From JBGFRR01 sp041695045 (GTDB lineage Bacteria > Bacteroidota > Ignavibacteria > UBA10030), in contig JBGFRR010000074.1 in NCBI GenBank assembly GCA_041695045.1, positions 1-64,000 on the forward strand: DNA of 64,000 bases, in the 5' to 3' direction. The notes beneath the pieces are model-generated. The model saw only the letters and a program-made list of their open reading frames with translations. It was not told the origin of the DNA and did not search any database. A program made the translations under genes and the position numbers. Shown piece after piece: positions 1 to 8,153 of this stretch. Numbering within the stretch: the stretch's first letter is position 1; each line of letters starts with the position of its first letter.

Positions 1-350
1 GCCGTCGGAAGAAGGAGTATTACCGTCAACCCGCCTAACAGGCCCTGTGTAATGACCGCGGCAAGGGCAACGAACCCTAGCACCTTCATCCACCTTCGTT
101 CATCTTTTTTCCAGAGCCAGAAGGCAAGTATAACCGTGAGGAGTCCCACAAACGTGGCGACCATGCGGTGGCCATGCTCATAGAAAATCCCGCCAACCAT
201 AGGCGGCATCAGCTTCCCGTACGAAAGCGGCCAATCCGGCACCGCCAAACCGGAGCCGGTGCTGGTAACAAGTCCACCGGCAATAATCAAAACAAACGTG
301 CTGGCTGCTGTAAAAACCGCAAAACGGTAAAGAGCTTTGTTGTACCTCAA
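1..350 (-). CDS. ctaA: Haem A synthase (CtaA/COX15 family), N-terminal part; gene runs off the left edge
   Basis: The translation contains GLVTSTGSGLAVPDWP followed by EHGHRMVA, the conserved first-loop and histidine motifs of the COX15/CtaA family, which converts haem O to haem A for aa3-type oxidases. The two hydrophobic segments seen here fit its multi-spanning membrane topology. The best start is TTG at 350, with AAGGAG eight bases upstream; no ATG is better placed. About 116 codons are present and the C-terminus lies outside the window. It is the last visible gene of the respiratory operon, about 80 bases after cytochrome oxidase subunit II, which matches its job of supplying haem A to that oxidase. 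Confidence 0.9.
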   Translation of the reverse strand, partial: MRYNKALYRFAVFTAASTFVLIIAGGLVTSTGSGLAVPDWPLSYGKLMPPMVGGIFYEHGHRMVATFVGLLTVILAFWLWKKDERRWMKVLGFVALAAVITQGLLGGLTVILLLPT

Positions 351-430
351 CGAATCTTCTCCTTCATAAAGAACACAGTGCCCCTTACGGCGGGCGTAAA
401 AGGCACAGTGAATGAGAGTGCACGTTGTGT

Positions 431-1390
431 CTACCCTTCATCGTCCGTCTGAAGGTAGGATGCCTCTTCTTCCAGCCAGGCCTGATATTCTTCGGGCGTC
501 ATGATCGTAAGAGAGCCACGCATGCGGAAATGTCCTAAGCCGCACAACTGTGCACACGAGATTTCGGTCGGTTGGTCCTGAGAGACGAAAATCCTCCGTA
601 AGCCTGCAGCTCTGAGAGTTTCAAGCAGCTCGGAATCGAGGTACTGATACTTCTCTGCTATCACCTCTCCCTCGCGATTCGTGTATTCCTGCATGACAAC
701 CAGGTCCGCTCCGCGCAGCGTTGCATCGGTCGACATGTACCAAGCCATTTCTTCTTTCAGTTGCGTTGTTGTCTTCGTCGGAACAAACCAAATCGGTATG
801 CGCTCGCCGGGGATTGCATCTTGCTTCACCCGATACAGAGGGAGCGCGAAGCTGTGGATTACATCCTTGCTCGTTAGATAGATAATGACCGGTTTCCCGA
901 CCGGCAGGTTCAGATTGTTGACCGTAACGATATCGTCTTTCGCATTCGGGTCGCTTCGATCCAGGCCAACCGGATTGATGCCCGTGACCAGTTTGATGTC
1001 GGTCTTACCGAACACACCATCTGCGCCAGCGTAATGCGTGTTCCATGCGAATTGTTCCGCCACGACTCGAACGACCGTCGATTGTTCCTCCGGCGGAAAA
1101 TCATCGACACGCTGAGACCAAAGCGGAACAGCATAGCCGACAATTAGGACAACTTCGACAACGGCAACGCCAACCTCAACATACGTCGAGAGACGTGTCT
1201 TTGTTCCATGATAGTTCGCAGTGGGGTTTTTCTTTTGCCGGAATTTGAACAAAACGTAGACGAAGTATGCACTCCATCCCACAAACAACAGCAGCATGAG
1301 CCAATGCACGATGGCAAGCATGCTGTCGATTTCTGGCCCATGGGCGGAGCCGTCCAGGGAGAGACCCAATCGGTGCAGAAGCTCTATCAT
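431..1390 (-). CDS. coxB: Cytochrome c oxidase subunit II, CuA-bearing, with a large insertion
   Basis: Subunit II of a haem-copper oxidase takes electrons from cytochrome c through a binuclear CuA centre outside the cytoplasmic membrane. Two transmembrane helices lie at about residues 24-48 and 70-90. The copper domain has DVIHSF (His179) and the cluster Cys279, Cys283, His287 and Met290 in CAQLCGLGHFRM. The spacing His179 to Cys279 is 100 residues, against about 35 in Paracoccus subunit II, so an insertion of some 65 residues sits inside the domain. The residue between the cysteines that is usually Glu is Gln281. The order subunit I, III, IV, two small proteins, subunit II is one transcription unit. 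Confidence 0.96.
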   Translation of the reverse strand: MIELLHRLGLSLDGSAHGPEIDSMLAIVHWLMLLLFVGWSAYFVYVLFKFRQKKNPTANYHGTKTRLSTYVEVGVAVVEVVLIVGYAVPLWSQRVDDFPPEEQSTVVRVVAEQFAWNTHYAGADGVFGKTDIKLVTGINPVGLDRSDPNAKDDIVTVNNLNLPVGKPVIIYLTSKDVIHSFALPLYRVKQDAIPGERIPIWFVPTKTTTQLKEEMAWYMSTDATLRGADLVVMQEYTNREGEVIAEKYQYLDSELLETLRAAGLRRIFVSQDQPTEISCAQLCGLGHFRMRGSLTIMTPEEYQAWLEEEASYLQTDDEG

Positions 1391-1408
1391 GGAGCGAAAT
1401 ACTCCTTT

Positions 1409-1660
1409 CTAATTTAAGCTCGGAGCGTCGACGCTTCCGTGTAATGTCAATTTCGAGCGCTTGTGCATATAGATAAAGAATGCCACAATGCCCGAAAGAA
1501 CACCGCCCGTGATGCCGATCAGCACACCGATTGCGTACGTTAATCCGTCCGCGGTCGGCGACTCTGCATCAACATAACAGACCGGGCATGCGAACGCTTG
1601 TGACGAGGTCAGCACAAGCAACACAACAACGAACGCCATCCATCGCAAACGAACCATCAC
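1409..1660 (-). CDS. Small exported or membrane protein with a CPVC motif, function unknown
   Basis: This 83-residue protein has an N-terminal hydrophobic signal (about residues 5-23) ending in AFACPVC, a second hydrophobic helix (about 40-66) and a short basic tail. The CPVC motif after the signal could bind metal or haem or form a disulphide; this is inference. It lies 18 bases upstream of coxB in the oxidase operon, so a role in oxidase assembly or as a small accessory subunit is plausible. I do not recognise a named family. Confidence 0.75.
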   Translation of the reverse strand: MMVRLRWMAFVVVLLVLTSSQAFACPVCYVDAESPTADGLTYAIGVLIGITGGVLSGIVAFFIYMHKRSKLTLHGSVDAPSLN

Positions 1661-1675
1661 TCGTCCCTCCTTCTT

Positions 1676-1882
1676 CTACATATAACTCACGTGCCGGAAT
1701 TTTCGCAGGAACCGAATTCCATACGCGACCAATCCCGCCGCTGCTACAAACGACAACCCACTTCCAACAAGCTCAAGCACTCCGACACCGTTGTGAGGCG
1801 GAATCAGCAGCCACACCCCAACGCCCAGGCAGGTCAGAATCGAGACGCCAATAAAGACAATGTGAAACGCTTTGAGCGACAT
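1676..1882 (-). CDS. Small two-helix membrane protein in the oxidase operon, unknown
   Basis: The protein has 68 residues with two predicted membrane helices (about 5-27 and 36-56) and a basic C-terminus (RFLRKFRH). It sits between the subunit IV gene and the CPVC protein, with two bases to the former, so it is certainly co-transcribed with the oxidase. No catalytic motif is visible. It may be a small structural subunit or assembly helper, which is inference from position only. Confidence 0.7.
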   Translation of the reverse strand: MSLKAFHIVFIGVSILTCLGVGVWLLIPPHNGVGVLELVGSGLSFVAAAGLVAYGIRFLRKFRHVSYM

Positions 1883-1884
1883 CC

Positions 1885-2187
1885 TTACTTCACCACCTTA
1901 TCCAAATACCCCGACGTCGGTAGAATCATGAGTGCGATAAAGAAGACGAACGTCAGGATGAGCGTTGCATAGATGAGTTTCTTTTCAGAAATCAAGTGCA
2001 TGAAAAACCCGGCGACCAACGAACCCTTGATCGTCGCGATGAAGAGAGCGACCGCAATTGCCCAACCGACGCTAAGATGCAAGTACGACACTGCAACGGT
2101 TACAATCGTCAGCGCCATGAGCGCGACGAACACGAGGATGTACGTCCGCACATGTTTCTTGATTTCTTCAACCGATGTTCCGCTCAT
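1885..2187 (-). CDS. coxD: Cytochrome c oxidase subunit IV (prokaryotic small subunit)
   Basis: This 100-residue protein has three hydrophobic helices (about 15-36, 38-62 and 70-92) and the segment GWAIAVALFIATIKGSLVAG followed by FFMHL, typical of the bacterial subunit IV family (CyoD/CoxD). It stabilises subunits I and III in the membrane and holds no cofactor. It starts nine bases after the subunit III stop codon. The gene order III-IV is the usual one for aa3- and caa3-type oxidases. Confidence 0.88.
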   Translation of the reverse strand: MSGTSVEEIKKHVRTYILVFVALMALTIVTVAVSYLHLSVGWAIAVALFIATIKGSLVAGFFMHLISEKKLIYATLILTFVFFIALMILPTSGYLDKVVK

Positions 2188-2196
2188 TGTTTCTCC

Positions 2197-2787
2197 TTAC
2201 AAAAGGTACAGGACGGGAAACAGAAAGATCCAAACAAGATCTACAAAGTGCCAGTAGAGACCGGCTACTTCGACACGGTTGGTGAAGCGCTCCGGCTCTC
2301 TTTTCCACATTTTGCTGCCTGGGCCCCAGAAGTATGTATTCACGATGATTCCGCCCACGACGTGCAACCCGTGAAGGCCTGTCAACGTGAAGTAGATAGC
2401 CATAAAGGTGCTGTCTGCCGGCGTGATACCTACCGCGAACTTCTCCCCATACTCAAACGCCTTGACGACGAGGAATATCAGACCGCAGAGTATCGTCAGT
2501 CCCATATAGCGCTTGTATTTCACGAAATCCTTCATCATCAGCGACGCCCATGACATCACCATCGTCACGCTGGAGGAGATGAGAACAATCGTGTTGAGGA
2601 GTGCCAGCGGGACGTTGAGCAAGTCGTATCCATGAGGCCATTCCGGCGCAGCGACGCGCAGGAAAACATAACTGGAAAACAAGGCGCCAAAGAGCATGAC
2701 CTCGGAAGCTAAGAATAACCAGACGCCCAACTTCGCATTGAAGAGTCCGGTATCAGGACGAAGTGAAACGGTATAGGGAATTTGCAT
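2197..2787 (-). CDS. coxC: Cytochrome c oxidase subunit III
   Basis: This 196-residue membrane protein has five main helices and the family motifs FLASEVMLFGALFSSY and LTGLHGLHVVGGI, ending in YWHFVDLVWIFLFPVLYL. Those are the conserved features of the COX3 family in its five-helix bacterial form. Subunit III has no redox centre but protects turnover and proton uptake in subunit I. It starts five bases after the subunit I stop codon and overlaps no other gene. Confidence 0.95.
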   Translation of the reverse strand: MQIPYTVSLRPDTGLFNAKLGVWLFLASEVMLFGALFSSYVFLRVAAPEWPHGYDLLNVPLALLNTIVLISSSVTMVMSWASLMMKDFVKYKRYMGLTILCGLIFLVVKAFEYGEKFAVGITPADSTFMAIYFTLTGLHGLHVVGGIIVNTYFWGPGSKMWKREPERFTNRVEVAGLYWHFVDLVWIFLFPVLYLL

Positions 2788-2792
2788 AGCTG

Positions 2793-4676
2793 CTATGCCT
2801 TCTCTGGTTCGAATTGCGGAGTGAAGTCGGATGAATGACCCTGCACGCTGTACTCATATGGACTGCGGTAAACTTCCGGAATTTTTGTGAAGTTCCCGTG
2901 TGGTGGCGGCGTCGGCGTTGCCCACTCGAGCGTTGTCGCGCTCCACGGATTGTCGGAGGTTTCCTTCCCCCGCTTCATGCTCCGGAACAAATTGATGATA
3001 AAGAACACCTGAAAGATCGCCAGCACCCATGCCGCCACCGACATCACCTCGTTGAGGTACAGGACACCTTGGGCGTGGGCGTACTGTTCGCCGCCATCAT
3101 AGAGACGTCGAGAGACTCCAGCCAGGCCTTGGATGAACATCGGCATGAAAATAAAATTCATACAGACGAACGAGCCCCAGAAGTGAATCTTACCGAGCGT
3201 TTCGTTCATCGTTCTTCCTGTCAACTTCGGGAACCAGTAATAGATGCCGGCGAAGAGAGCAAAGATCGTTCCCGGAGCAACGACATAGTGGAAATGCCCG
3301 ATGACGTAGTATGTGTCATGCAGATGAATATTGGTTGGAGCAAGTCCCAGTGGCAAACCGGTAAGACCGCCAATGCCGAACATCGGTAGGAATGCGAGGG
3401 CAAACAGCATCGGCGTGTTGAAGCGGATCGATCCGCCCCACAACGATAAGAACAGCGCGGTCAGGATGATAACCGACGGAATTGAAATAATCATCGTCGT
3501 CGTCTGGAAGAAGGCGCTGATGACGGTTCCCATGCCTGTCAGAAACATGTGGTGTGCCCAGACGATAAACGACATGAACCCGAGAAAAATCACCGAGTAC
3601 ACGAGCGCTCGATATCCCCAGATCGGTTTGCGGGTGTTGTTGGCAATAATCTCAGCGACAATGCCAAGGGCAGGTAGAATGAGCACGTACACTTCCGGAT
3701 GGGCAAGGAACCAGAACAGATGCTGCCACAACAGGGGACTCCCACCGCCGCTGATGTCGAGAATCTGCCCGCTTACCACCAACCCGCTGGGCATGAAGAA
3801 GCTCGTTCCCGCGAGTCGATCCATCAACTGCATGATGCCAGCCGCTTCGAGCGGTGGAAAGGCGAGCAGCAGAAGGAAGGATGTCACAAACTGTGCCCAC
3901 ACGAAAAACGGCAGACGGAAAAATGTTAAGCCGTTTGTTCGGAGTTGGATGATCGTAACAATAAAGTTCACCGAACCGAGCAGCGACGAGGTTATTAACA
4001 TCACCATACCGAGCAGCCAGTAGGTTTGGCCCACTGTTGCCGTGACGGAAAGCGGAGCGTAGGATGTCCATCCTGAATTCGCCGCCCCACCCGGAAGGAA
4101 GAAACTTACCAGCATGATGACGCCGCCTGCGAAGTAGCACCAGTAGCTAGCCATGTTGAGCTTCGGGAAGGCCATATCCGGCGCGCCGATTTGCAGAGGG
4201 ACGATGTAATTCCCGAATGCGCCCACGGCAAGCGGGACGACACCGAGGAAGACCATAATTGTCCCGTGCATAGCTCCGAAGGAGTTGTAGAGCTCAGGCA
4301 GCATGATGCCGCCCGGCATCAGCGTTTCATCGGAAACGAGGTACCACACCAGCGCTGCCGTTCCGAGGAACAAGACGCCAACTAATGTCGTGAGAGAGGG
4401 CTTGAACCGGCCAACCAGCAGTGTGATGACGCCAATCGCCGCCGGGAAAAGAATAAACCCTTCGGAGGGCAACGGTTGACCGGGGTAGGCAAGCTGCCAT
4501 CGCATCATCAGCATCAAGCTGAAGCCGATGAACAGGAAGAGAAGTGCTGTAACGCCGTATTGAATCCCGATCACTTTGTGGTCTTGCGAAAAGACATACT
4601 TCCGCCAGAACCCCAACTCCTCTTCGTGATGTGCGGCAGCGTGGACGTCATGTCCTGCGGTGACGACGTGGTCCAC
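2793..4676 (-). CDS. coxA: Cytochrome c oxidase subunit I (haem-copper catalytic subunit)
   Basis: This 627-residue subunit reduces oxygen to water and pumps protons. Visible ligands are His137 (low-spin haem), His326 with the cross-link Tyr330 in AHPEVY, the CuB pair His375-His376 in WAHHMF, and His461/His463 in GHFHYV. Glu328 in HPEVY places it with A1-type oxidases. The position that carries the K-pathway lysine in bovine and Rhodobacter enzymes (PTGVKV) is Ile404 here (PSVIIL), and the D-pathway segment reads KLNMASYW, not an NN-type motif. A short His-rich N-terminus (residues 2-17) precedes the first helix. Five bases separate it from coxC. Confidence 0.97.
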   Translation of the reverse strand: MDHVVTAGHDVHAAAHHEEELGFWRKYVFSQDHKVIGIQYGVTALLFLFIGFSLMLMMRWQLAYPGQPLPSEGFILFPAAIGVITLLVGRFKPSLTTLVGVLFLGTAALVWYLVSDETLMPGGIMLPELYNSFGAMHGTIMVFLGVVPLAVGAFGNYIVPLQIGAPDMAFPKLNMASYWCYFAGGVIMLVSFFLPGGAANSGWTSYAPLSVTATVGQTYWLLGMVMLITSSLLGSVNFIVTIIQLRTNGLTFFRLPFFVWAQFVTSFLLLLAFPPLEAAGIMQLMDRLAGTSFFMPSGLVVSGQILDISGGGSPLLWQHLFWFLAHPEVYVLILPALGIVAEIIANNTRKPIWGYRALVYSVIFLGFMSFIVWAHHMFLTGMGTVISAFFQTTTMIISIPSVIILTALFLSLWGGSIRFNTPMLFALAFLPMFGIGGLTGLPLGLAPTNIHLHDTYYVIGHFHYVVAPGTIFALFAGIYYWFPKLTGRTMNETLGKIHFWGSFVCMNFIFMPMFIQGLAGVSRRLYDGGEQYAHAQGVLYLNEVMSVAAWVLAIFQVFFIINLFRSMKRGKETSDNPWSATTLEWATPTPPPHGNFTKIPEVYRSPYEYSVQGHSSDFTPQFEPEKA

Positions 4677-4712
4677 TGATTGACTCCTTTCAAGAAATGA
4701 TAATACCGGGTC

Positions 4713-5411
4713 CTACTTTCCCGCGAACGTAAATTCGACTGTCGCAGCGCCAGTAGCCGGCACGGTTACTTTCATCGTCTGTGTGCCGTACTTCTCATGC
4801 CACGCTTCAACGGTGTATTCTCCTGCCGGAACCCCCTTCAGCGTAAAGCTGCCGTCGTCGCCCGTTACAGCAAAGTACGAATGGTTGAACACACCAATGT
4901 ACGCGCCCATCCACGGGTGAACATCACACTTCACCTTGAAGGTTTCGACTTTGTCGAACTTCTTTGTTAACTTCATGCCTTTCATCGGCATCGCCTGGTT
5001 GAATGGTTTGTTTGCCTTGGAGAGTGTATGGACGTTGTGCAGTGTGGGATCGCTGTTCAGAATTTCAAGCTCCTGTCCAACCATCACTCCCAACACACGA
5101 GGAGTGTAGATGCACCCGATCTGGTCAAGAATCGCTTTCGACTTCGGCGCGTCAACCTTCTTGCCGGCGAGGCCATCCTTTACGTAAACCAGAACGTTCT
5201 TCAGCGTTCCATTCTTGTTGACGATAACTTCCTCGCTGAGCACAGCCTGTTTATGCGCTCGTGCACAGACTTTATCCGCATCCATCCGCAATCGTTGCGC
5301 TGCCGGAGCAGTTCCGGAGAAGGATACCTTCCCCGTTACATCACCAGCCATGAGCACTGCTGTTGTGCCAATGATGAACAATCCCGTTGTAATGCTTCGC
5401 TTGATGGTCAT
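4713..5411 (-). CDS. Exported cupredoxin-like copper protein with carboxypeptidase-regulatory-like fold
   Basis: The protein has a signal peptide (residues 1-22), a beta-rich middle and a C-terminal region like the carboxypeptidase regulatory domain (VPAGEYTVEAWHEKYGTQ). Residues TLHNVH (His125, His128) and KCDVHPWMG (Cys162, His165, Met168) resemble a type 1 copper site, so it probably carries one copper and could shuttle electrons from the octahaem cytochrome to the oxidase, or deliver copper to CuA or CuB. The ligand set is seen in the sequence; the role is inference from position between the cytochrome and coxA. A broken paralogue lies at 51863-52383. Confidence 0.82.
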   Translation of the reverse strand: MTIKRSITTGLFIIGTTAVLMAGDVTGKVSFSGTAPAAQRLRMDADKVCARAHKQAVLSEEVIVNKNGTLKNVLVYVKDGLAGKKVDAPKSKAILDQIGCIYTPRVLGVMVGQELEILNSDPTLHNVHTLSKANKPFNQAMPMKGMKLTKKFDKVETFKVKCDVHPWMGAYIGVFNHSYFAVTGDDGSFTLKGVPAGEYTVEAWHEKYGTQTMKVTVPATGAATVEFTFAGK

Positions 5412-5462
5412 TCCAGACTCCTCTCGATGAACAAGTGATTCAGTGGTTTACCTACCGACTCT

Positions 5463-8108
5463 CTACCGTTGTGCCGTTTGTTGCCGGCGACCCAAACTCC
5501 ATACGTACGTTTTCAACGCTTGAATTTGTTCGTCCGCCTTTCCGTCAAAGATCGTTCGGTCGGGCCCCTGACCGTCGAAGAAGTACGTTGGCATACGCGT
5601 CCCCGGCTGCAACGCCTGGGGGTCTTCAAGCCAATCGATGATCCACTCCGGCTTCAAACGATTCGCGGCCATCGTCAAGTCGGGCGCCAATTCTGCGGCG
5701 GTAAGCTCTCCGGCACGAACGGGGCCGGACGGATGGCACCTTGCACACTGATAGGTCTCAAAGAGTCTCCGTCCCGGATCAAAATACTTCTGGTCAATGG
5801 GTGTTGCCGAGTAGTCACGAAGTTTGAGGTCTTGGTTCGACAACCCGAGGAAGTACTTCGTCACGATGGTTACCTCGTCATCGGTCAGCGGGAAGGTCGG
5901 CATGTGGATGTCGAGCCACGGTCGAATGGTGCTGGGCGACTTCATGAATGAATACAACCACGGTTCCTGCACTTTCGCACCCTGACTTGCTGTGAGGATT
6001 GGCGGACCCATTGCCTCTTCTTCATAGATGGGCACAACATAGCCACCGCGGTCTTCGATGTTATGACATTGCATGCAGTTGTAGCGCATCGTTAACCGAC
6101 GACCCGTCTCAATCTCCTGCTGTCGTTTGTCAAACGTACGCTGATACGTTGGAAGCGGAACATCCCTCGTCATGCTCAAGAGGAACATTCGGATCAGTTT
6201 GATTTCCTCCTCGGAAAAATTATACACCGGCATCTTCTGATCGATGCGGTCGGTTTTGTAGAGACGAGAGTTCTTCAGCTTTCCATAGACCCATGCAGAC
6301 CACGTGCGCAGGAGCGAGACCGTGCCGTCCGGGTTCTCCTGGTACTCGACATCCGAGCCTTTCCGCAATTCACGGGTGTTACCGAAGTCCATCTGCTCAA
6401 CCTTCTTGCGCCCAAAGTCGGAAAGATCGACACTCACTTTCCCTTCGTTCTCCATCCCTTTGATTGTGTGACAACCGGCGCAACCGTATTCACGGATGAT
6501 TCTATCGCCCTGAGCGATCTTTTCAGGGTTAGCAAGATCAAGGGTGCGGCGATCCGGTGCGTTGGTATCGTTCAAACTCATCAAGTACGCAACAATGTGG
6601 CGTGCTTCAGCGTCGGTGAGACGAAGACTCGGCATCCGCGCTTCGGGATTATGGTTACGCGGGTTTTTGACCCAATCGAAAAGCCAATCCGGATTGACCT
6701 TGCTTCCCAGGCGTGTCAGCTCTGGCGCGATGTCGTAGCTGGTACCGCGTGCATCGCGCACAGTCGTGTTCCCACCAACGACATGGCATGCAACGCAGCC
6801 CACGGTCTCGAAGATTCTTTTCCCGGCCGCCCCGCTCCCTCCTGCGTACGTTCCGCGTGCACGCATGGGTCTATACGTTGACTCTTGGGAGATGCTGACC
6901 AAGTATGCCGTAACTGCTTCAGCCTGTTCGTCGGTAAACTCAAAGCTCGGCATTCGGCTGTTGGGATTGTAGTCGTGCGGCTCTTTCACCCAGCTGTAAA
7001 TCCATTCGGGCGTCGTTTTGGCCAGGAGCTCGTTGAGCGGTGGGCCAATCTTCGGCATATCGTCATAGCCCTTCACACCATGGCACCCGTAGCATCCGTT
7101 CTCCATGATGAGCTGCTTGGCTTTCGTAAAGGGTGTTGCGTGCTTCAAGACTGATTCACTGGAGTGGCATGTGTTGCACGTTGCGTAGACGTCGACACCT
7201 TTGAGAAGCGGCGTTTCCCAGAACTTATCCTCATAGCCATGCGCGAAGCCGACCGTGAGCGCCGGACCTTGACCGCGATGACATGGTGTGCAGCCGAATG
7301 TTTCGGGATTGTGGGCGGAAAGGAGTTCAGGAAGCGGATGCTGGGCGAAAGGATGCGGCGCGTCTTCCATCAACGGCTCTGCCCAACCGGCATGACATGT
7401 CTGACAGCGGTCGACGCGGGCCTTGATCTCCTGGAACGGCGTGAACTCAAAATCGTTCAGCACGACCTGCCGAATCTGCACCGGTGCACGCCGGGCACGT
7501 TCGAGCTTCAAATCGAGCGCCGAGACTTCCGAAAACAACGCAGCATGCTCCACCTCAAGTCGCATCACTTCATCTCGATAGCGGTTAATCGTCTCATCAA
7601 GCGCTGCAATCTGCTTGTTGAGATCCTCCATTTCCTTGAAGTATTGTTCGATGTCCGCGTCATGCTTGTCGACAACAGCCTTCTCACGAGCTGCGTCGCG
7701 TCCCTCCTTGATGGCTTTCTGGTATGTATAGTACGCTGCATCGGAACGGCTGCGCGCAAAACGCCATTCGCGCGTAGCGATATCGAGGTCACGTAGGAGC
7801 GTATCTTTCTTGTCCACAGCTTCACGATACTCGACGGATTCCTTCGCTGCACGCGCTGCTGCAAGCTCGTTTCCAAGTCGCACAACCTCAGAACTATCAA
7901 TAGTATTGAGCGCTTCCAGGCGCTTCTCTGTAAGCTTCGCAACGAGAAGACGGTTGTATTCGTTCTGGTAGTCTTTCCATGGACGTCGCGTAATCACTTC
8001 ATCCCACACCGACCAGACGGTTGCAAGAAAGAGAATGCCGCTGAAGATCAGGTAGTACGTGCTGTAGTTGCGGAGTTCGACAGGCGTTTGAGCTCGTTTT
8101 TCGAACAT
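5463..8108 (-). CDS. Membrane-anchored octahaem cytochrome c with coiled-coil stalk
   Basis: This 881-residue protein has a single membrane anchor (about 15-37) and a long charged alpha-helical stalk (about 45-205, coiled-coil-like), followed by eight CXXCH haem sites. The first three (Cys235, 273 and 311) are closely spaced, multihaem style. The last five (Cys339, 438, 543, 678 and 788) each begin a class I cytochrome c domain with a downstream Met ligand in an RMP/KMP/HMP motif (386, 492, 626, 736 and 839). It follows the cytochrome b genes and precedes the copper protein and the oxidase, so it probably replaces cytochrome c1 and soluble cytochrome c as an electron wire. The exact combination is unfamiliar to me. 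Confidence 0.9.
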   Translation of the reverse strand: MFEKRAQTPVELRNYSTYYLIFSGILFLATVWSVWDEVITRRPWKDYQNEYNRLLVAKLTEKRLEALNTIDSSEVVRLGNELAAARAAKESVEYREAVDKKDTLLRDLDIATREWRFARSRSDAAYYTYQKAIKEGRDAAREKAVVDKHDADIEQYFKEMEDLNKQIAALDETINRYRDEVMRLEVEHAALFSEVSALDLKLERARRAPVQIRQVVLNDFEFTPFQEIKARVDRCQTCHAGWAEPLMEDAPHPFAQHPLPELLSAHNPETFGCTPCHRGQGPALTVGFAHGYEDKFWETPLLKGVDVYATCNTCHSSESVLKHATPFTKAKQLIMENGCYGCHGVKGYDDMPKIGPPLNELLAKTTPEWIYSWVKEPHDYNPNSRMPSFEFTDEQAEAVTAYLVSISQESTYRPMRARGTYAGGSGAAGKRIFETVGCVACHVVGGNTTVRDARGTSYDIAPELTRLGSKVNPDWLFDWVKNPRNHNPEARMPSLRLTDAEARHIVAYLMSLNDTNAPDRRTLDLANPEKIAQGDRIIREYGCAGCHTIKGMENEGKVSVDLSDFGRKKVEQMDFGNTRELRKGSDVEYQENPDGTVSLLRTWSAWVYGKLKNSRLYKTDRIDQKMPVYNFSEEEIKLIRMFLLSMTRDVPLPTYQRTFDKRQQEIETGRRLTMRYNCMQCHNIEDRGGYVVPIYEEEAMGPPILTASQGAKVQEPWLYSFMKSPSTIRPWLDIHMPTFPLTDDEVTIVTKYFLGLSNQDLKLRDYSATPIDQKYFDPGRRLFETYQCARCHPSGPVRAGELTAAELAPDLTMAANRLKPEWIIDWLEDPQALQPGTRMPTYFFDGQGPDRTIFDGKADEQIQALKTYVWSLGRRQQTAQR

Positions 8109-8153
8109 CGACGTTTTTCTCTTAGGAGTGCAAATCAGTGGTGGAATGAAACA

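Noticed and set aside
4713..5411. Copper protein as plastocyanin or an oxidase subunit II fragment
   Set aside because: It lacks the CuA two-cysteine motif and has a C-terminal regulatory-like domain, so only a cupredoxin-like label is justified.
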